Assembly (NCBI GenBank): GCA_017623155.1
Contig: JAGAPR010000004.1
Coordinates: 178,887-242,886 of the forward strand
DNA from: Prevotella sp.
GTDB taxonomy: Bacteria; Bacteroidota; Bacteroidia; Bacteroidales; Bacteroidaceae
Direction of reading: 5' to 3'
Length of the DNA: 64,000 nucleotides
The position numbers were made by a program, and so were the translations under genes. Below the pieces are notes generated by a model. That model was not told the origin of the DNA. It saw only the letters and a program-made list of their open reading frames with translations, and made no database searches. Positions 33,166 through 42,196 of the stretch are shown one piece after another (the stretch's first letter is position 1; each line of letters opens with the position of its first letter).

Positions 33166-33894
33166 TTAATATTTTATATCTTCCAAAAACAAAGCGTGGC
33201 CGGGCATAGACTCGCCTGCTTCCGTTCGCCTGCGTCCCTCAATTACGCCGCGAAACTCTTCTATCGTCAGGCGGTGACGGCCTACATCGATCAGTGTGCC
33301 GACAACGGCGCGAACCATGTTTCGGAGAAACCTGTTTGCCGTAATCTCGAAATACCAAGCAGTGGGCGACAGACGGTGCCATCCGGCCGACTTCACGTTG
33401 CACAGCGTGGTCTTCACGTCTGAGTGACTTTTGCAGAACGCTTCGAAATCATCGTATTCGGTCAGTATGGCTGCAGCTTCGTTCATTAAGTCGAAATCGA
33501 GATTGTAGTGAATTTCGCAGGAATAAGTTCTGAGAAACGGATTTTTGGCTGTGTGTATATAATAATGATATGTGCGCGACAGGGCACTGAAGCGTGCGTG
33601 CATGTCGTCTTCCACCGGTTTCATATCGCTTACGGATATGTCGACGGGCAATATCCGGTTGAGTTTGTAGGCCGTTTGGGCACAGTCCAAGCATTGCCCG
33701 TAGTCGAAATGTGCGGTCATGAGGCGCGCGTGAACGCCGGTGTCGGTGCGTCCTGCACCTACCACTGTGATCTCTTGGCGCAGTAGAACAGACAGCGCCC
33801 GTTGTAACTCGGCCTGTACCGTATTGCCGTTTGGCTGTATTTGCCATCCGTGATAGTTTGTCCCGTCATAACAGAATGTGATGAAGTATCGCAT
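33166..33894 (-). CDS. truA: tRNA pseudouridine(38-40) synthase TruA
   Basis: This 242-aa protein starts MRYFITFCYDGTNYHGWQIQ and has the catalytic motif GAGRTDTGVHA with Asp51, and NRFLRNMVRAVVGTLIDVG near the C-terminus. TruA makes pseudouridine at positions 38-40 of the tRNA anticodon stem. Length is typical. It is followed immediately by the DMT transporter gene. Confidence 0.96.
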   Translation of the reverse strand: MRYFITFCYDGTNYHGWQIQPNGNTVQAELQRALSVLLRQEITVVGAGRTDTGVHARLMTAHFDYGQCLDCAQTAYKLNRILPVDISVSDMKPVEDDMHARFSALSRTYHYYIHTAKNPFLRTYSCEIHYNLDFDLMNEAAAILTEYDDFEAFCKSHSDVKTTLCNVKSAGWHRLSPTAWYFEITANRFLRNMVRAVVGTLIDVGRHRLTIEEFRGVIEGRRRTEAGESMPGHALFLEDIKY

Positions 33895-33943
33895 ATATCT
33901 TTCTTTATTGTCGAAGCAATCTCTTTTCGCTGTTTATATATGA

Positions 33944-33971
33944 TAAGAGAGATACGAATTCGTATCTCTCT
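33944..33971 (-). terminator. 28-bp perfect palindrome after tRNA-Arg
   Basis: A continuous 28-bp palindrome centred on GAATTC (AGAGATACGAATTCGTATCT in the middle) begins 4 bp after the tRNA-Arg 3' end. It can form a loopless or small-loop hairpin and is probably the transcript end. There is no T-run on the minus strand. Confidence 0.55.
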
Positions 33972-33974
33972 TTG

Positions 33975-34048
33975 TGATCCCGGTGGGATTCAAACCCACG
34001 ACCTTCAGAACCGGAATCTGACGCTCTATTCAGCTAAGCTACGGAACC
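33975..34048 (-). tRNA. tRNA-Arg (anticodon CCG)
   Basis: The minus strand starts GGTTCCGTAGCTTAGCTGAA and has anticodon loop TTCCGGT (anticodon CCG), the T arm GTGGGTTTGAATCCCAC and acceptor 3' strand CGGGATC with discriminator A. The acceptor stem contains two wobble pairs. CCA is not encoded. TACCTTTG at 34059-34066 is the likely promoter. Confidence 0.95.
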
Positions 34049-34058
34049 AATTCGGTTG

Positions 34059-34066
34059 CAAAGGTA
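34059..34066 (-). promoter_or_regulatory. Putative -7 box (TACCTTTG) of tRNA-Arg
   Basis: The minus strand reads TACCTTTG, 10 bp upstream of the tRNA 5' end. The remaining gap up to 34310 (about 240 bp, AT-rich) holds nothing that I can name. Confidence 0.5.
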
Positions 34067-34310
34067 GTAATAAAAAAGGATATTGCCTAATTTTTGGACT
34101 GATAAATTTATCGCGCGGCGATTTTTCGAATAATGAAGGACTGTGAATGATGCGGGTTAATAATAATGTGTAATATAAATAGTCGATATTGCTTATAGAT
34201 ATGATTAAATTGTTGTGCTATATTTGCAAAGTGTAAGTATTTATACTGGGTGTGCTTACTTTTATTTAAAAAATATAAGGTTTTTGCTTGCGTGTTGACC
34301 GAAAAAGGCT

Positions 34311-34318
34311 TATCTTTG
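34311..34318 (+). promoter_or_regulatory. Putative -7 box (TATCTTTG) of asnA
   Basis: TATCTTTG lies 58 bp upstream of the asnA ATG on the plus strand, with TTGACC 10 bp further upstream. Confidence 0.55.
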
Positions 34319-34376
34319 CAAACGAAATGAATTTATTTCGAAAAGAATAATAATAAAAGCATTATAAATAATCATT

Positions 34377-35414
34377 ATGAGTGAATTGATAAAACCTGCC
34401 GGTTATAAGGCTTTGATAGATATGAAGCAAACGGAACACGGCATAAAACTGATAAAAGAGTTTTTCCAGCAAAACCTATCAACGGAATTAAGACTGCGTC
34501 GTGTCACAGCTCCGCTGTTTGTATTGAAAGGGCTTGGCATCAACGACGACCTGAACGGAGTGGAGCGTGCAGTGTCGTTCCCGATAAAAGACCTTGGCGA
34601 TGTCGAGGCGGAGGTGGTTCATTCGCTTGCGAAATGGAAGAGATTGTCACTTGCCGAGTATGATATAGAGCCGGGTTACGGCATATATACCGACATGAAC
34701 GCCATCCGCGCCGATGAGGAGTTAGATAATCTACACTCGCTGTATGTCGACCAGTGGGACTGGGAGGCCGTGATAACGCGGGAGCAGCGCACCGTGGCTT
34801 ATCTTAAAAATGTAGTGGAACGCATTTATTCGGCTATCCGACGCACGGAATATCTCACTTGTGAGACGTATCCGCAGCTTCGCCCTTTTTTGCCGGAGAA
34901 TATAACTTTCATTCACAGTGAGGAACTTAGGCAGATGTATCCGGAGCTTTCTCCCAAAGAGCGCGAGGATGAAATATGTCGTAAATACGGTGCAGTATTC
35001 GTTATTGGTATAGGCGGAAAACTCGGAGACGGCAAGAAGCACGACGGCCGCGCACCTGATTATGACGACTGGTCTACCGTTGACGAGAACGGACTTGCCG
35101 GTCTTAATGGCGACATCCTTATATGGTATCCTGTTCTCGGGCGGTCGTTTGAATTGTCGTCGATGGGTATTCGCGTTGATAAAGAGTCGCTTTTGCGCCA
35201 GCTTTCAATTGAGGGCAAGGAGGAACGGGCTTCGCTTTATTTCCATAAGAAACTACTTGACGGCGAACTCCCGTTGAGTATCGGCGGTGGAATAGGGCAG
35301 AGCCGTCTGTGCATGGTACTTCTCCAGAAGGCTCATATCGGGGAAATTCAGGCCAGTATATGGCCCGAAGACATGCGTAAGGCTTGCCGGGAGTGGGGCA
35401 TGCCGCTTATTTAA
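34377..35414 (+). CDS. asnA: Aspartate-ammonia ligase (asparagine synthetase A)
   Basis: This 345-aa protein starts MSELIKPAGYKALIDMKQTE. Class II aminoacyl-tRNA-synthetase-fold features are visible: VTAPLFVLKGLGINDDLNGV, HSLAKWKRLSL, YGIYTDMNAIR and the C-terminal GGGIGQSRLCMVLLQKAHIG. AsnA makes asparagine from aspartate, ammonia and ATP. Length is the usual one for AsnA. It is a single-gene unit converging on dnaX. Confidence 0.97.
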   Translation: MSELIKPAGYKALIDMKQTEHGIKLIKEFFQQNLSTELRLRRVTAPLFVLKGLGINDDLNGVERAVSFPIKDLGDVEAEVVHSLAKWKRLSLAEYDIEPGYGIYTDMNAIRADEELDNLHSLYVDQWDWEAVITREQRTVAYLKNVVERIYSAIRRTEYLTCETYPQLRPFLPENITFIHSEELRQMYPELSPKEREDEICRKYGAVFVIGIGGKLGDGKKHDGRAPDYDDWSTVDENGLAGLNGDILIWYPVLGRSFELSSMGIRVDKESLLRQLSIEGKEERASLYFHKKLLDGELPLSIGGGIGQSRLCMVLLQKAHIGEIQASIWPEDMRKACREWGMPLI

Positions 35415-35540
35415 AGGTAAAAAGGTAAAAAAGCCTGTGGTATGATTTTATACAGATGATATATAAAACTTAACCGCATGGCTTTTTTACTTTTTTACCT
35501 TTTTACCTTTTTCCTTTTTTTTCCTTTTTACCTTTAAAAG
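35413..35540. terminator. Bidirectional terminator region between asnA and dnaX
   Basis: AAAGGTAAAAAGGTAAAAAA then GCC (35413-35435) is complementary, with one mismatch, to the GGC-plus-pyrimidine stretch from 35480. Further T/C-rich repeats run to 35535. It uses the same AAAGGTAAAAAAG units as the terminator at 5166-5248, and serves two convergent genes. Confidence 0.6.
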
Positions 35541-37436
35541 TTATGCCAGTTCGAGGTTGAGCAGTTTCCGTAGCTTTTCGACGGCCGGATTTTGTCGGCT
35601 CATCAGTTCAAATTGTTCTCTGCGGGTAAGCAATTTCTCTTGTTTATGCCGTTCGGCGAGTTTGATGTTAAGTGTTATTCCGCTGTTGTGCAGATATAAT
35701 TTCAGCGTGTTGACGATGCTGCCGCGTATATTTTGCATTTCGTCGAGTATTATTTGGTTTTCCGCCGTCACCTCGACATTTGGAAATTCTGTTATTAATG
35801 GGTTCATGTTCTTCATCCGCGCGGCAATTCCGCTAAACTTCGGAGGCATTCGATTGCACATAGACATCCATTGAAACTCAAGCTCTTGCTGGCTGAATTC
35901 CTGATATTCTTCTTTATTTGAAGAATTGGGGTCATCTGTTCCCAGTGTTCCGGGTATTATTTGCATTTTCTTGGGCTTTGCCATTTGTCGCAGATTGTTC
36001 CATGAATAGCCCAATGCTCCATTCCCGTTTTTGAGCACGATGCGAGAGTTTGGCTTTATCGCGATGGCGGTATTGCCTGCTTGCCTGCTTGTTGTTTGCT
36101 GTTGTGTGTCCGGTATGTTGCCGTTTGATGTATCGAGAGTGTTGTCGGGTTGTGTGTTGCCCGAAATTACCGCTTTGTTTGCGATGTTGTTACTTGTCGT
36201 TGTTTTTAATTTCGCAACGTTCGATTGCTTACCGGCGGTGGCCACCTGCGGAGCCTCCGTATGTTTCCGGGGTTGCGAAATAATGTTTTTAAACAGGGTT
36301 TTCAGTCTCTTGGGGCCACGCCCCGCGGAAACGGTGTCGTCGGGTTGCGTTATTTGTCCCACTTCTATCAGCGTAAGTTCAACCAGCAGACGCTTGTTGT
36401 TGCTCTGTCGGTAGTTTATGTCGCAGTTGTTCATTATCTTCAATGCCCGGTAAAGAAACCTTGTGTCGCATCGTTCGGCCTGTTGCCTGTATTGTTCGCG
36501 GCGGTTCTCGCTCACTTCGAGCAGTGAAAGAGTACTTTCGTCCTTGGCCATGAGCACGTTGCGAACGTGCTTTGCGAGTCCGCCGATGAGCAGTCCGCCG
36601 TCAAACCCTTTGTTGATGAGACTGTTGAGCAGCACCATTATCTCGCTGATATTGTTTTTCAAGCTAAGGTCCACTATTTTGAAGTAGTTGTCTGAGTCGA
36701 GAACATTGAGGTCTTCTATAACCTTCTCGTATGTGATGTCACCCTGACAGAAACTTGCCGCCTGATCGAATATAGACAGAGCATCGCGCATTCCGCCGTC
36801 GGCTTTGTCGGCAATGACGGCAAGAGCCTCTTCCTCATATTTTATCCCCTCGCGCTCTGCCACGTTTTTCAGGTGCTCGATAGTGTCTTGAACTGTCATG
36901 CGCTCGAAGTCGTATATCTGGCATCTCGACAGAATTGTGGGCAGTATTTTATGCTTTTCGGTTGTGGCGAGCACGAAAATAACATGTGCCGGCGGTTCTT
37001 CGAGCGTTTTAAGGAAAGCGTTGAATGCCGCCGTCGACAGCATGTGCACCTCGTCTATGATAAACACCTTGTATTTACCCACTTGCGGCGGTATGCGTGT
37101 CTGCTCCATTAATGTCTTGATGTGTTCCACCGAGTTGTTGCTCGCCGCATCGAGTTCGAAAATATTGAAAGAGCGTTGCTCGTTGAATGCCTTGCAACTT
37201 TCACATTCGCCGCAAGCCTCACCCTCAGCCGTAGGCGTCATGCAGTTGATGGCTTTCGCGAAGATACGAGCGCAGGTGGTTTTTCCCACTCCTCTCGGTC
37301 CGCAGAAAAGATAGGCATGTGCGAGTTTGCCACTCTTCACGGCATTCTTCAATGTCGTGGTGAGTGCTTTCTGGCCCACCACGGTATCGAAAGAGAGCGG
37401 CCGGTATTTTCGTGCCGAAACGATATATTCTGCCAT
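35541..37436 (-). CDS. dnaX: DNA polymerase III subunit gamma/tau
   Basis: The ATG at 37436 gives 631 aa starting MAEYIVSARKYRPLSFDTVV; the longer frame adds 16 residues that are not conserved. Walker A GPRGVGKTT, a zinc module (CGECESC), Walker B FIIDEVHML, and the SRC sensor region ILPTILSRCQ identify the clamp-loader ATPase. Residues ~375-475 are a low-complexity Asn/Thr/Gln linker, then a tau-like C-terminal domain. I see no conserved slippery site for a short gamma form. TATCTTTG at 37529-37536 is the likely promoter. Confidence 0.95.
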   Translation of the reverse strand: MAEYIVSARKYRPLSFDTVVGQKALTTTLKNAVKSGKLAHAYLFCGPRGVGKTTCARIFAKAINCMTPTAEGEACGECESCKAFNEQRSFNIFELDAASNNSVEHIKTLMEQTRIPPQVGKYKVFIIDEVHMLSTAAFNAFLKTLEEPPAHVIFVLATTEKHKILPTILSRCQIYDFERMTVQDTIEHLKNVAEREGIKYEEEALAVIADKADGGMRDALSIFDQAASFCQGDITYEKVIEDLNVLDSDNYFKIVDLSLKNNISEIMVLLNSLINKGFDGGLLIGGLAKHVRNVLMAKDESTLSLLEVSENRREQYRQQAERCDTRFLYRALKIMNNCDINYRQSNNKRLLVELTLIEVGQITQPDDTVSAGRGPKRLKTLFKNIISQPRKHTEAPQVATAGKQSNVAKLKTTTSNNIANKAVISGNTQPDNTLDTSNGNIPDTQQQTTSRQAGNTAIAIKPNSRIVLKNGNGALGYSWNNLRQMAKPKKMQIIPGTLGTDDPNSSNKEEYQEFSQQELEFQWMSMCNRMPPKFSGIAARMKNMNPLITEFPNVEVTAENQIILDEMQNIRGSIVNTLKLYLHNSGITLNIKLAERHKQEKLLTRREQFELMSRQNPAVEKLRKLLNLELA

Positions 37437-37528
37437 AATACTAATTATAATATGTGTATAGATATATGATAATCTGTGTGGCACGCAATTATTCTTCTCT
37501 TTGTTGCGTAGCCGCAGTTTACCATGTG

Positions 37529-37536
37529 CAAAGATA
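37529..37536 (-). promoter_or_regulatory. Putative -7 box (TATCTTTG) of dnaX
   Basis: The minus strand reads TATCTTTG, 93 bp upstream of the dnaX ATG. Confidence 0.5.
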
Positions 37537-37725
37537 ATAATTAAACATCAAAAAATCATCGTTTTGGAGCCGCAAAAGACATTTCGTCTTTTTTTCTTTT
37601 TATTTTGTTAAAAACATGATAAGGAATTCTGTCGCGATGTATGAAGGTGAAAAGATAAAAAATGTAAAATTTAAGAGCTGATTGTTAAATGCGAAAGCGC
37701 GAAAAATGCTGCAAGATTTTTCTTT

Positions 37726-38054
37726 GAAGTAGGTTTTATTAACTTAAAATATTTAACAATCAAGATAGTTTATTTAATCTTTATAAACATTTACGAAGTG
37801 TTTTCTTTCATTTTTACCCATTTTTGCCTTGCAATAAGGCCGTAATTGCATTGCATTTACGGCCTAACGGGAGTGCAATTAGGCCGTAATTGGAATGCAA
37901 TTACGGCCTTATTGGAAAACAAAACGATTTTTAGAGAGCTTAAATTTGGCCTGATTTTTCGTAATATTCTTATAAACAAGTATTTACGTGAAGTGCTTCA
38001 AAACTCGCGTATTTGCGCCCGCCGAAAAATAATTTTGAAATTTTTAAAATATGA
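37726..38054 (+). repeat. Dispersed intergenic repeat, copy C (core 37833-37913)
   Basis: The block order is the same as in copies A, B and D: GAAGTAGGTTTTATTAACTT, TTTAATCTTTATAAAC, then the 81-bp core with 18-bp arms 37833-37850 and 37896-37913. The right part is less conserved (CTCGCGTATTTGCGCCCGCC instead of TTCGCTTATTTGCGAGCTC), and the tail AAAATAATTTTGAAATTTT matches copy B. It lies between the divergent dnaX and divIC promoters. Confidence 0.85.
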
Positions 38055-38253
38055 GGCCTGTTTTTGTAAATATAATTCTTAGGATGTTAAATCGAAGCGA
38101 TGGACAATAGTTAAATAATCTTATGAGCGGAAACTTGCTTTGATGCCGCAAGGAGTTTGCTTGTGCTGTTCTTTGTTTGTGGTGTCGTGCGTGCAATACA
38201 TTGAACTTACGTTAAATAGAGCCATAAAGGCTGTAAATTCAGAAAAAAAACAT

Positions 38254-38327
38254 TATCTTTGCAAAAGATAGGTTGCATCTCGACAATTTGAAATAAATTT
38301 CATTGCACTCGGTTTGCGCTATCTTTG
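38254..38327 (+). promoter_or_regulatory. Two putative -7 boxes (TATCTTTG) upstream of divIC
   Basis: TATCTTTGCAAAA occurs at 38254 and again at 38320, 66 bp apart. The second lies 24 bp before the divIC ATG. They look like tandem promoters. Confidence 0.55.
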
Positions 38328-38351
38328 CAAAATTTATGTGACTAAAAAACA

Positions 38352-38699
38352 ATGAAAATCGTCAGGGCAATCTTCGATTATATACGTCGTTCCAATATAT
38401 TAAAATATGTAGTGGTTTTTGTTTGTGCGATAATTATCATCGGTTTCGCAGACGAGAACAGTGCGTGGAATCACTTTCACAATAAGCAGAAAATAAGCGA
38501 GTTGAAAAGTGAGATAGAGCGCTATACGGCTGAATACGAGCGCGATAATGCCCGCATCAGAGAACTTGAGAGCAATCCGAAGTCGATAGAGAAGATAGCG
38601 AGAGAGCGCTATTTCATGAAGAAAGACGATGAAGACATTTTCGTGTTAAGTGACGATAACCCCGACGCACAAACTCCAATCAATGAAACAACTGAATAG
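38352..38699 (+). CDS. Septum formation initiator (FtsB/DivIC family)
   Basis: This 115-aa protein has a short cytoplasmic start, one membrane helix (ILKYVVVFVCAIIIIGFA), a coiled coil (KISELKSEIERYTAEYERDN) and the conserved ESNPKSIEKIARERYFMKK, which is the FtsB/DivIC signature. These proteins join FtsL and FtsQ at the division site. The downstream membrane-protein gene starts inside its last codons. Confidence 0.9.
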   Translation: MKIVRAIFDYIRRSNILKYVVVFVCAIIIIGFADENSAWNHFHNKQKISELKSEIERYTAEYERDNARIRELESNPKSIEKIARERYFMKKDDEDIFVLSDDNPDAQTPINETTE

Positions 38700-39084
38700 A
38701 ATAGAAAATATTATTCTGCTGCTCGGAGCCGCAATGATGCTCACAGGCAGCGTGGCCAGCATATTCTTATGCTCATGGGCACCGTATTTATTTGCGATGG
38801 GAGCCATTGCTTTCGTGCTGATGCAGTTGCGTCAGAAATACGAGGGACGTAATCTGGTGATACAACGCCTGCGCCGCATCATGATTTTCAGCGATTTGCT
38901 TTTTCTCTCATCTGCTTTGCTGATGTATGCCGGATATGGCAATCCTTTCAAGTTTGACATGCTTACGTATGTTAAATACATACACAATAACTGGGTGGTG
39001 ACACTTCTTGTCGCAGCCGTATTACAGTTGTATGTGGTTCACAGAATAAGTAAAGAACTGAATAAAGAGGCAAAAAAAATATAA
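38683..39084 (+). CDS. Small membrane protein of unknown function
   Basis: The ATG at 38683, overlapping the end of divIC by 17 bp, gives 133 aa starting MKQLNRIENIILLLGAAMML. Four hydrophobic segments are visible, ending HNNWVVTLLVAAVLQLYVVH and a basic C-terminus (RISKELNKEAKKI). A similar small membrane protein is commonly found next to divIC in Bacteroidales. Function unknown; translational coupling suggests an envelope role. Confidence 0.7.
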   Translation: MKQLNRIENIILLLGAAMMLTGSVASIFLCSWAPYLFAMGAIAFVLMQLRQKYEGRNLVIQRLRRIMIFSDLLFLSSALLMYAGYGNPFKFDMLTYVKYIHNNWVVTLLVAAVLQLYVVHRISKELNKEAKKI

Positions 39085-39180
39085 AAGAGAGGGTAAATGT
39101 TTTAAATAGCATAAAAAAAATTCCATACGTCGATATATCGTTGTAATTTTGTCGTGGACAAATGAACAAAAAACATTTCT

Positions 39181-39981
39181 ATGAATAAAATACTATATGC
39201 GCTGACTGTTGTGGTAATGATGGCATCTTGTGCCGAATCCTATAACGTGCAGGGCTCTTCTTCCATATCGTCGCTCGACGGAAACATGATGTATCTTAAA
39301 ACCGTTAAGGCCAACGAACTGAAATCTATCGACTCTTGTGATGTGGTGCATGGCCGCTTCCAGCTATCGGGGGTGCTTGATACGGTGCGTATGGCAACGC
39401 TGTTCATAGGTGATGAGAGCGTGATGCCGGTAGTGCTCGAAAGCGGGCAGATAACCATTAAGATAGACAATGCCGCGCAGACGGTGAGCGGAACACCGTT
39501 GAACGATAAGCTATATCAATTTCTTACAAAGCATAACCAGCTTGACAATCGTATGAGCGAACTGTCACACAGGCAGAGTCAGATGATGCTTGAGGGTATA
39601 GAAGAGCATATTATCAATGAGGAACTGTCGCGAGAGGCAGGAAAAATAGCAAAGGAAGAAGACAAACTCGTTACTTCTTTCATCGTGGAAAACTTTGATA
39701 ACGTGCTCGGTCCCGGTGTGTTCATGATGATGACGAGCGGTTATAGATATCCAATTCTCACTCCGCAGATAGAGGATATCATGAGCAAAGCCACTGACAA
39801 GTTTAAAAACGACCCCTACGTGAAAGACTATTATCAGACAGCTACGGACAATGAAAACCGCATGCAAGGACTCGACCCGGACAATGACATGTCGGAACAG
39901 GTGCAGGGTGGCGGGCAGACGGAGCAAGAACTGTTGACCGACTCGGTGGAGGCAGTAGGCCTGTCTGGTGACATACAGTGA
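39181..39981 (+). CDS. DUF4369-type lipoprotein
   Basis: This 266-aa protein has lipobox VVMMASC (Cys17). Residues 25-120 resemble DUF4369 (SSLDGNMMYLKTVKANELKS, then VVHGRFQLSGVLDTVRMATL and VVLESGQITIKIDNAAQTVS), a domain often found before thioredoxin domains in Bacteroidetes. The C-terminal thioredoxin domain is absent: after a helical section the protein ends in a low-complexity acidic/Gln tail. Its role is unknown. It lies 9 bp before pyrC. Confidence 0.75.
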   Translation: MNKILYALTVVVMMASCAESYNVQGSSSISSLDGNMMYLKTVKANELKSIDSCDVVHGRFQLSGVLDTVRMATLFIGDESVMPVVLESGQITIKIDNAAQTVSGTPLNDKLYQFLTKHNQLDNRMSELSHRQSQMMLEGIEEHIINEELSREAGKIAKEEDKLVTSFIVENFDNVLGPGVFMMMTSGYRYPILTPQIEDIMSKATDKFKNDPYVKDYYQTATDNENRMQGLDPDNDMSEQVQGGGQTEQELLTDSVEAVGLSGDIQ

Positions 39982-39990
39982 TAAACGACA

Positions 39991-41310
39991 ATGAGAATAT
40001 TAATAAAAAATGCGGTAATCGTCAATGACAACAAGACTTTTAACGGGTCGATAACAATTCAAGACGATTACATATTACAAGTAAATGAAGAACAACAACA
40101 GCCCGATGCACCTGTCGACAGAACGATAGACGCATCGGGTTGTATCGTTATTCCCGGCGTTATCGACACTCATGTGCATTTCCGCCAGCCGGGTTTGACG
40201 GCCAAAGCCGACATCGACAGTGAGAGTAAGGCTGCTGCCGCGGGTGGAGTGACTACATATTTTGACATGCCGAACACCGTTCCGCAGACGACAACGCTCG
40301 AAACCCTCGATGAGAAGTTTGAAATCGCGGCCCGGAACAGTCACGTCAACTACTCTTTCTTTTTCGGAGCGACAAACGACAATCTGTCGCTTTTCGACCG
40401 TCTCGACCCGCACCGCATACCGGGAATAAAACTGTTTATGGGCTCTTCGACGGGAAACATGCTGGTAGACAGTGGCAACGCGCTTGAAAAAATATTTCAA
40501 TCGGCACGCATGCCGCTCATGACACACTGCGAAGACACTGCTGTGATAGAACGAAACATGGCGCATGCACGGCAGGCAGACGGCCGTTTCCCGGATGTAT
40601 CGCTCCATCCTGTAATACGTTCGGCCGAGGCATGCTACCGGAGTACTGCACTCGCGGTGTCGCTGGCACGCAAGTTCGGTGCCCGTTTGCATGTGGCTCA
40701 TCTCACGACGGCGCGAGAACTCGACCTGTTTTCAGCCGAAGCGAACATCACCGCCGAGGCCGTAGTGGGGCATTTGCTCTTCTCTGACAATGATTATTCA
40801 CGCTTGGGGGCACGCATAAAAGTAAATCCTGCCATTAAAACCGTTGGCGACAGAGACGCGTTGCGGCGTGCGCTTGTCGACGGCAGAATATATACCGTGG
40901 CCACAGACCATGCCCCGCATCTGCCGAAAGATAAGGAAGGCGGGTGCGACAAGGCTGCTTCCGGTATGCCGATGATACAGTTCTCGCTTCCGGCAATGCT
41001 GTCGCTTGCCGATGCCGGCGTGCTTTCGCGCGAGCGGTTGGTAGAACTTATGTGCCACAATCCGGCCCGGTTGTTTGACATTCGCGACCGTGGTTTCATC
41101 CGGCCGGGGTATAAAGCCGACATAACAATCGTTCGGCGAGCCCCGATGACAGTCACCGACGATATCATAGAGAGCAAATGCGGGTGGAGCCCGGTGAGCG
41201 GTATGACGTTCGGGTGGCGTGTGGAAACAACGCTGTGTAACGGCGTTCCGGTGTACGAAAACGGCAAAGTGGACTGCGGGTATATTGGTGAGGCTGTCGA
41301 TTTCAGATGA
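39991..41310 (+). CDS. pyrC: Dihydroorotase
   Basis: This 439-aa amidohydrolase has metal ligands in DTHVHFRQPG, the carboxylated-lysine region GIKLFMGSSTGNM, then LMTHCED, LHVAHLTTARE and ATDHAPH. It forms or opens the dihydroorotate ring in pyrimidine synthesis. Length and motifs fit the class I (long) dihydroorotases found in Bacteroidetes rather than hydantoinase, although related amidohydrolases are hard to exclude. Confidence 0.9.
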   Translation: MRILIKNAVIVNDNKTFNGSITIQDDYILQVNEEQQQPDAPVDRTIDASGCIVIPGVIDTHVHFRQPGLTAKADIDSESKAAAAGGVTTYFDMPNTVPQTTTLETLDEKFEIAARNSHVNYSFFFGATNDNLSLFDRLDPHRIPGIKLFMGSSTGNMLVDSGNALEKIFQSARMPLMTHCEDTAVIERNMAHARQADGRFPDVSLHPVIRSAEACYRSTALAVSLARKFGARLHVAHLTTARELDLFSAEANITAEAVVGHLLFSDNDYSRLGARIKVNPAIKTVGDRDALRRALVDGRIYTVATDHAPHLPKDKEGGCDKAASGMPMIQFSLPAMLSLADAGVLSRERLVELMCHNPARLFDIRDRGFIRPGYKADITIVRRAPMTVTDDIIESKCGWSPVSGMTFGWRVETTLCNGVPVYENGKVDCGYIGEAVDFR

Positions 41311-41341
41311 ATGTAAATATCGAATTTCATGTAAATAAACC

Positions 41342-42151
41342 GTGGCAAGGCATATAATAAACTATGAGATAGGCGAACTCGTACCCTATATCAATTGGTC
41401 TTATTTCTATTTTGCATGGCAACTGTGCGACCGCGACGAGCAAGCCCGTGTGAGAAAAGAGGCCGAATTGGTGCTGAAAGAGCTTGACGGGCATTACCGT
41501 GTACATTCAGTCGTTCTTATATCCGATGCCGTAAGTGACGGTGATGATATAATTGTCAATGGCGTACGCATACCGATGCTTCGTCAACAGCAGCCCGACG
41601 GCACAACGGGATGTTGCATGTGTCTTGCCGATTTCGTGCGTCCGGCCTCGTCAGGAAAGCAAGATCGTATCGGAGTATTTGCCGTTACGGCAGATATCGG
41701 GCTTGAAAAAGACTTTGAGCACGATGCCTACATGAAGATGATGACACAGCTTTTGGCCGACAGACTGGCCGAAGCCGGAGCCGAAAAACTGCACGAACAG
41801 GTGAGGAAACGGCTGTGGGGATATGCTCCCGACGAGCATCTGACGATGCAAGAAATGCACGCTGAGCGCTTTACGGGCATCCGTCCGGCCGTGGGATATC
41901 CGTCTTTGCCCGATACAGGGATAAATTTTGTTATCTCAGACCTCATCGCAATGTCCGAGATTGGCATCAGACTGACCGGTAGCGGAGCTATGAAGCCGCA
42001 CGCAAGTGTGTCGGGATTTATGCTGGCACATCCAGCCGCGAGTTATTTTTCCGTGGGAAAGATAGGCGAAGATCAGTTGCGGGATTACTCGAAACGTCGC
42101 GGAGTGCCGGTTAATGTCATGCGAAAGTATCTCGCGGTCAACTTGTATTGA
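41342..42151 (+). CDS. Free-standing MetH activation (AdoMet-binding) domain
   Basis: This 269-aa protein starts at a GTG (41342; no better in-frame ATG lies upstream). It shows the reactivation domain of cobalamin-dependent methionine synthase: WSYFYFAWQL, GIFAVTA-like segment (GVFAVTADIGLEKDF), ERFTGIRPAVGYPSLPD (AdoMet-binding RxxxGY) and GAMKPHASVSGFMLAHPAAS. The homocysteine, folate and cobalamin domains are not present here, so the enzyme is either split in this organism or this protein reactivates MetH in trans. No metH is visible in the window. Confidence 0.82.
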   Translation: MARHIINYEIGELVPYINWSYFYFAWQLCDRDEQARVRKEAELVLKELDGHYRVHSVVLISDAVSDGDDIIVNGVRIPMLRQQQPDGTTGCCMCLADFVRPASSGKQDRIGVFAVTADIGLEKDFEHDAYMKMMTQLLADRLAEAGAEKLHEQVRKRLWGYAPDEHLTMQEMHAERFTGIRPAVGYPSLPDTGINFVISDLIAMSEIGIRLTGSGAMKPHASVSGFMLAHPAASYFSVGKIGEDQLRDYSKRRGVPVNVMRKYLAVNLY

Positions 42152-42196
42152 TAATAAAACGACAGTAAACGAAACAATAGAAAGCGATAATTATAC

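Noticed and set aside
5160-35540. A-rich GGTAAAAA repeats as a possible CRISPR array
   Set aside because: No regular spacers, no cas genes; the units form hairpins at convergent gene ends.
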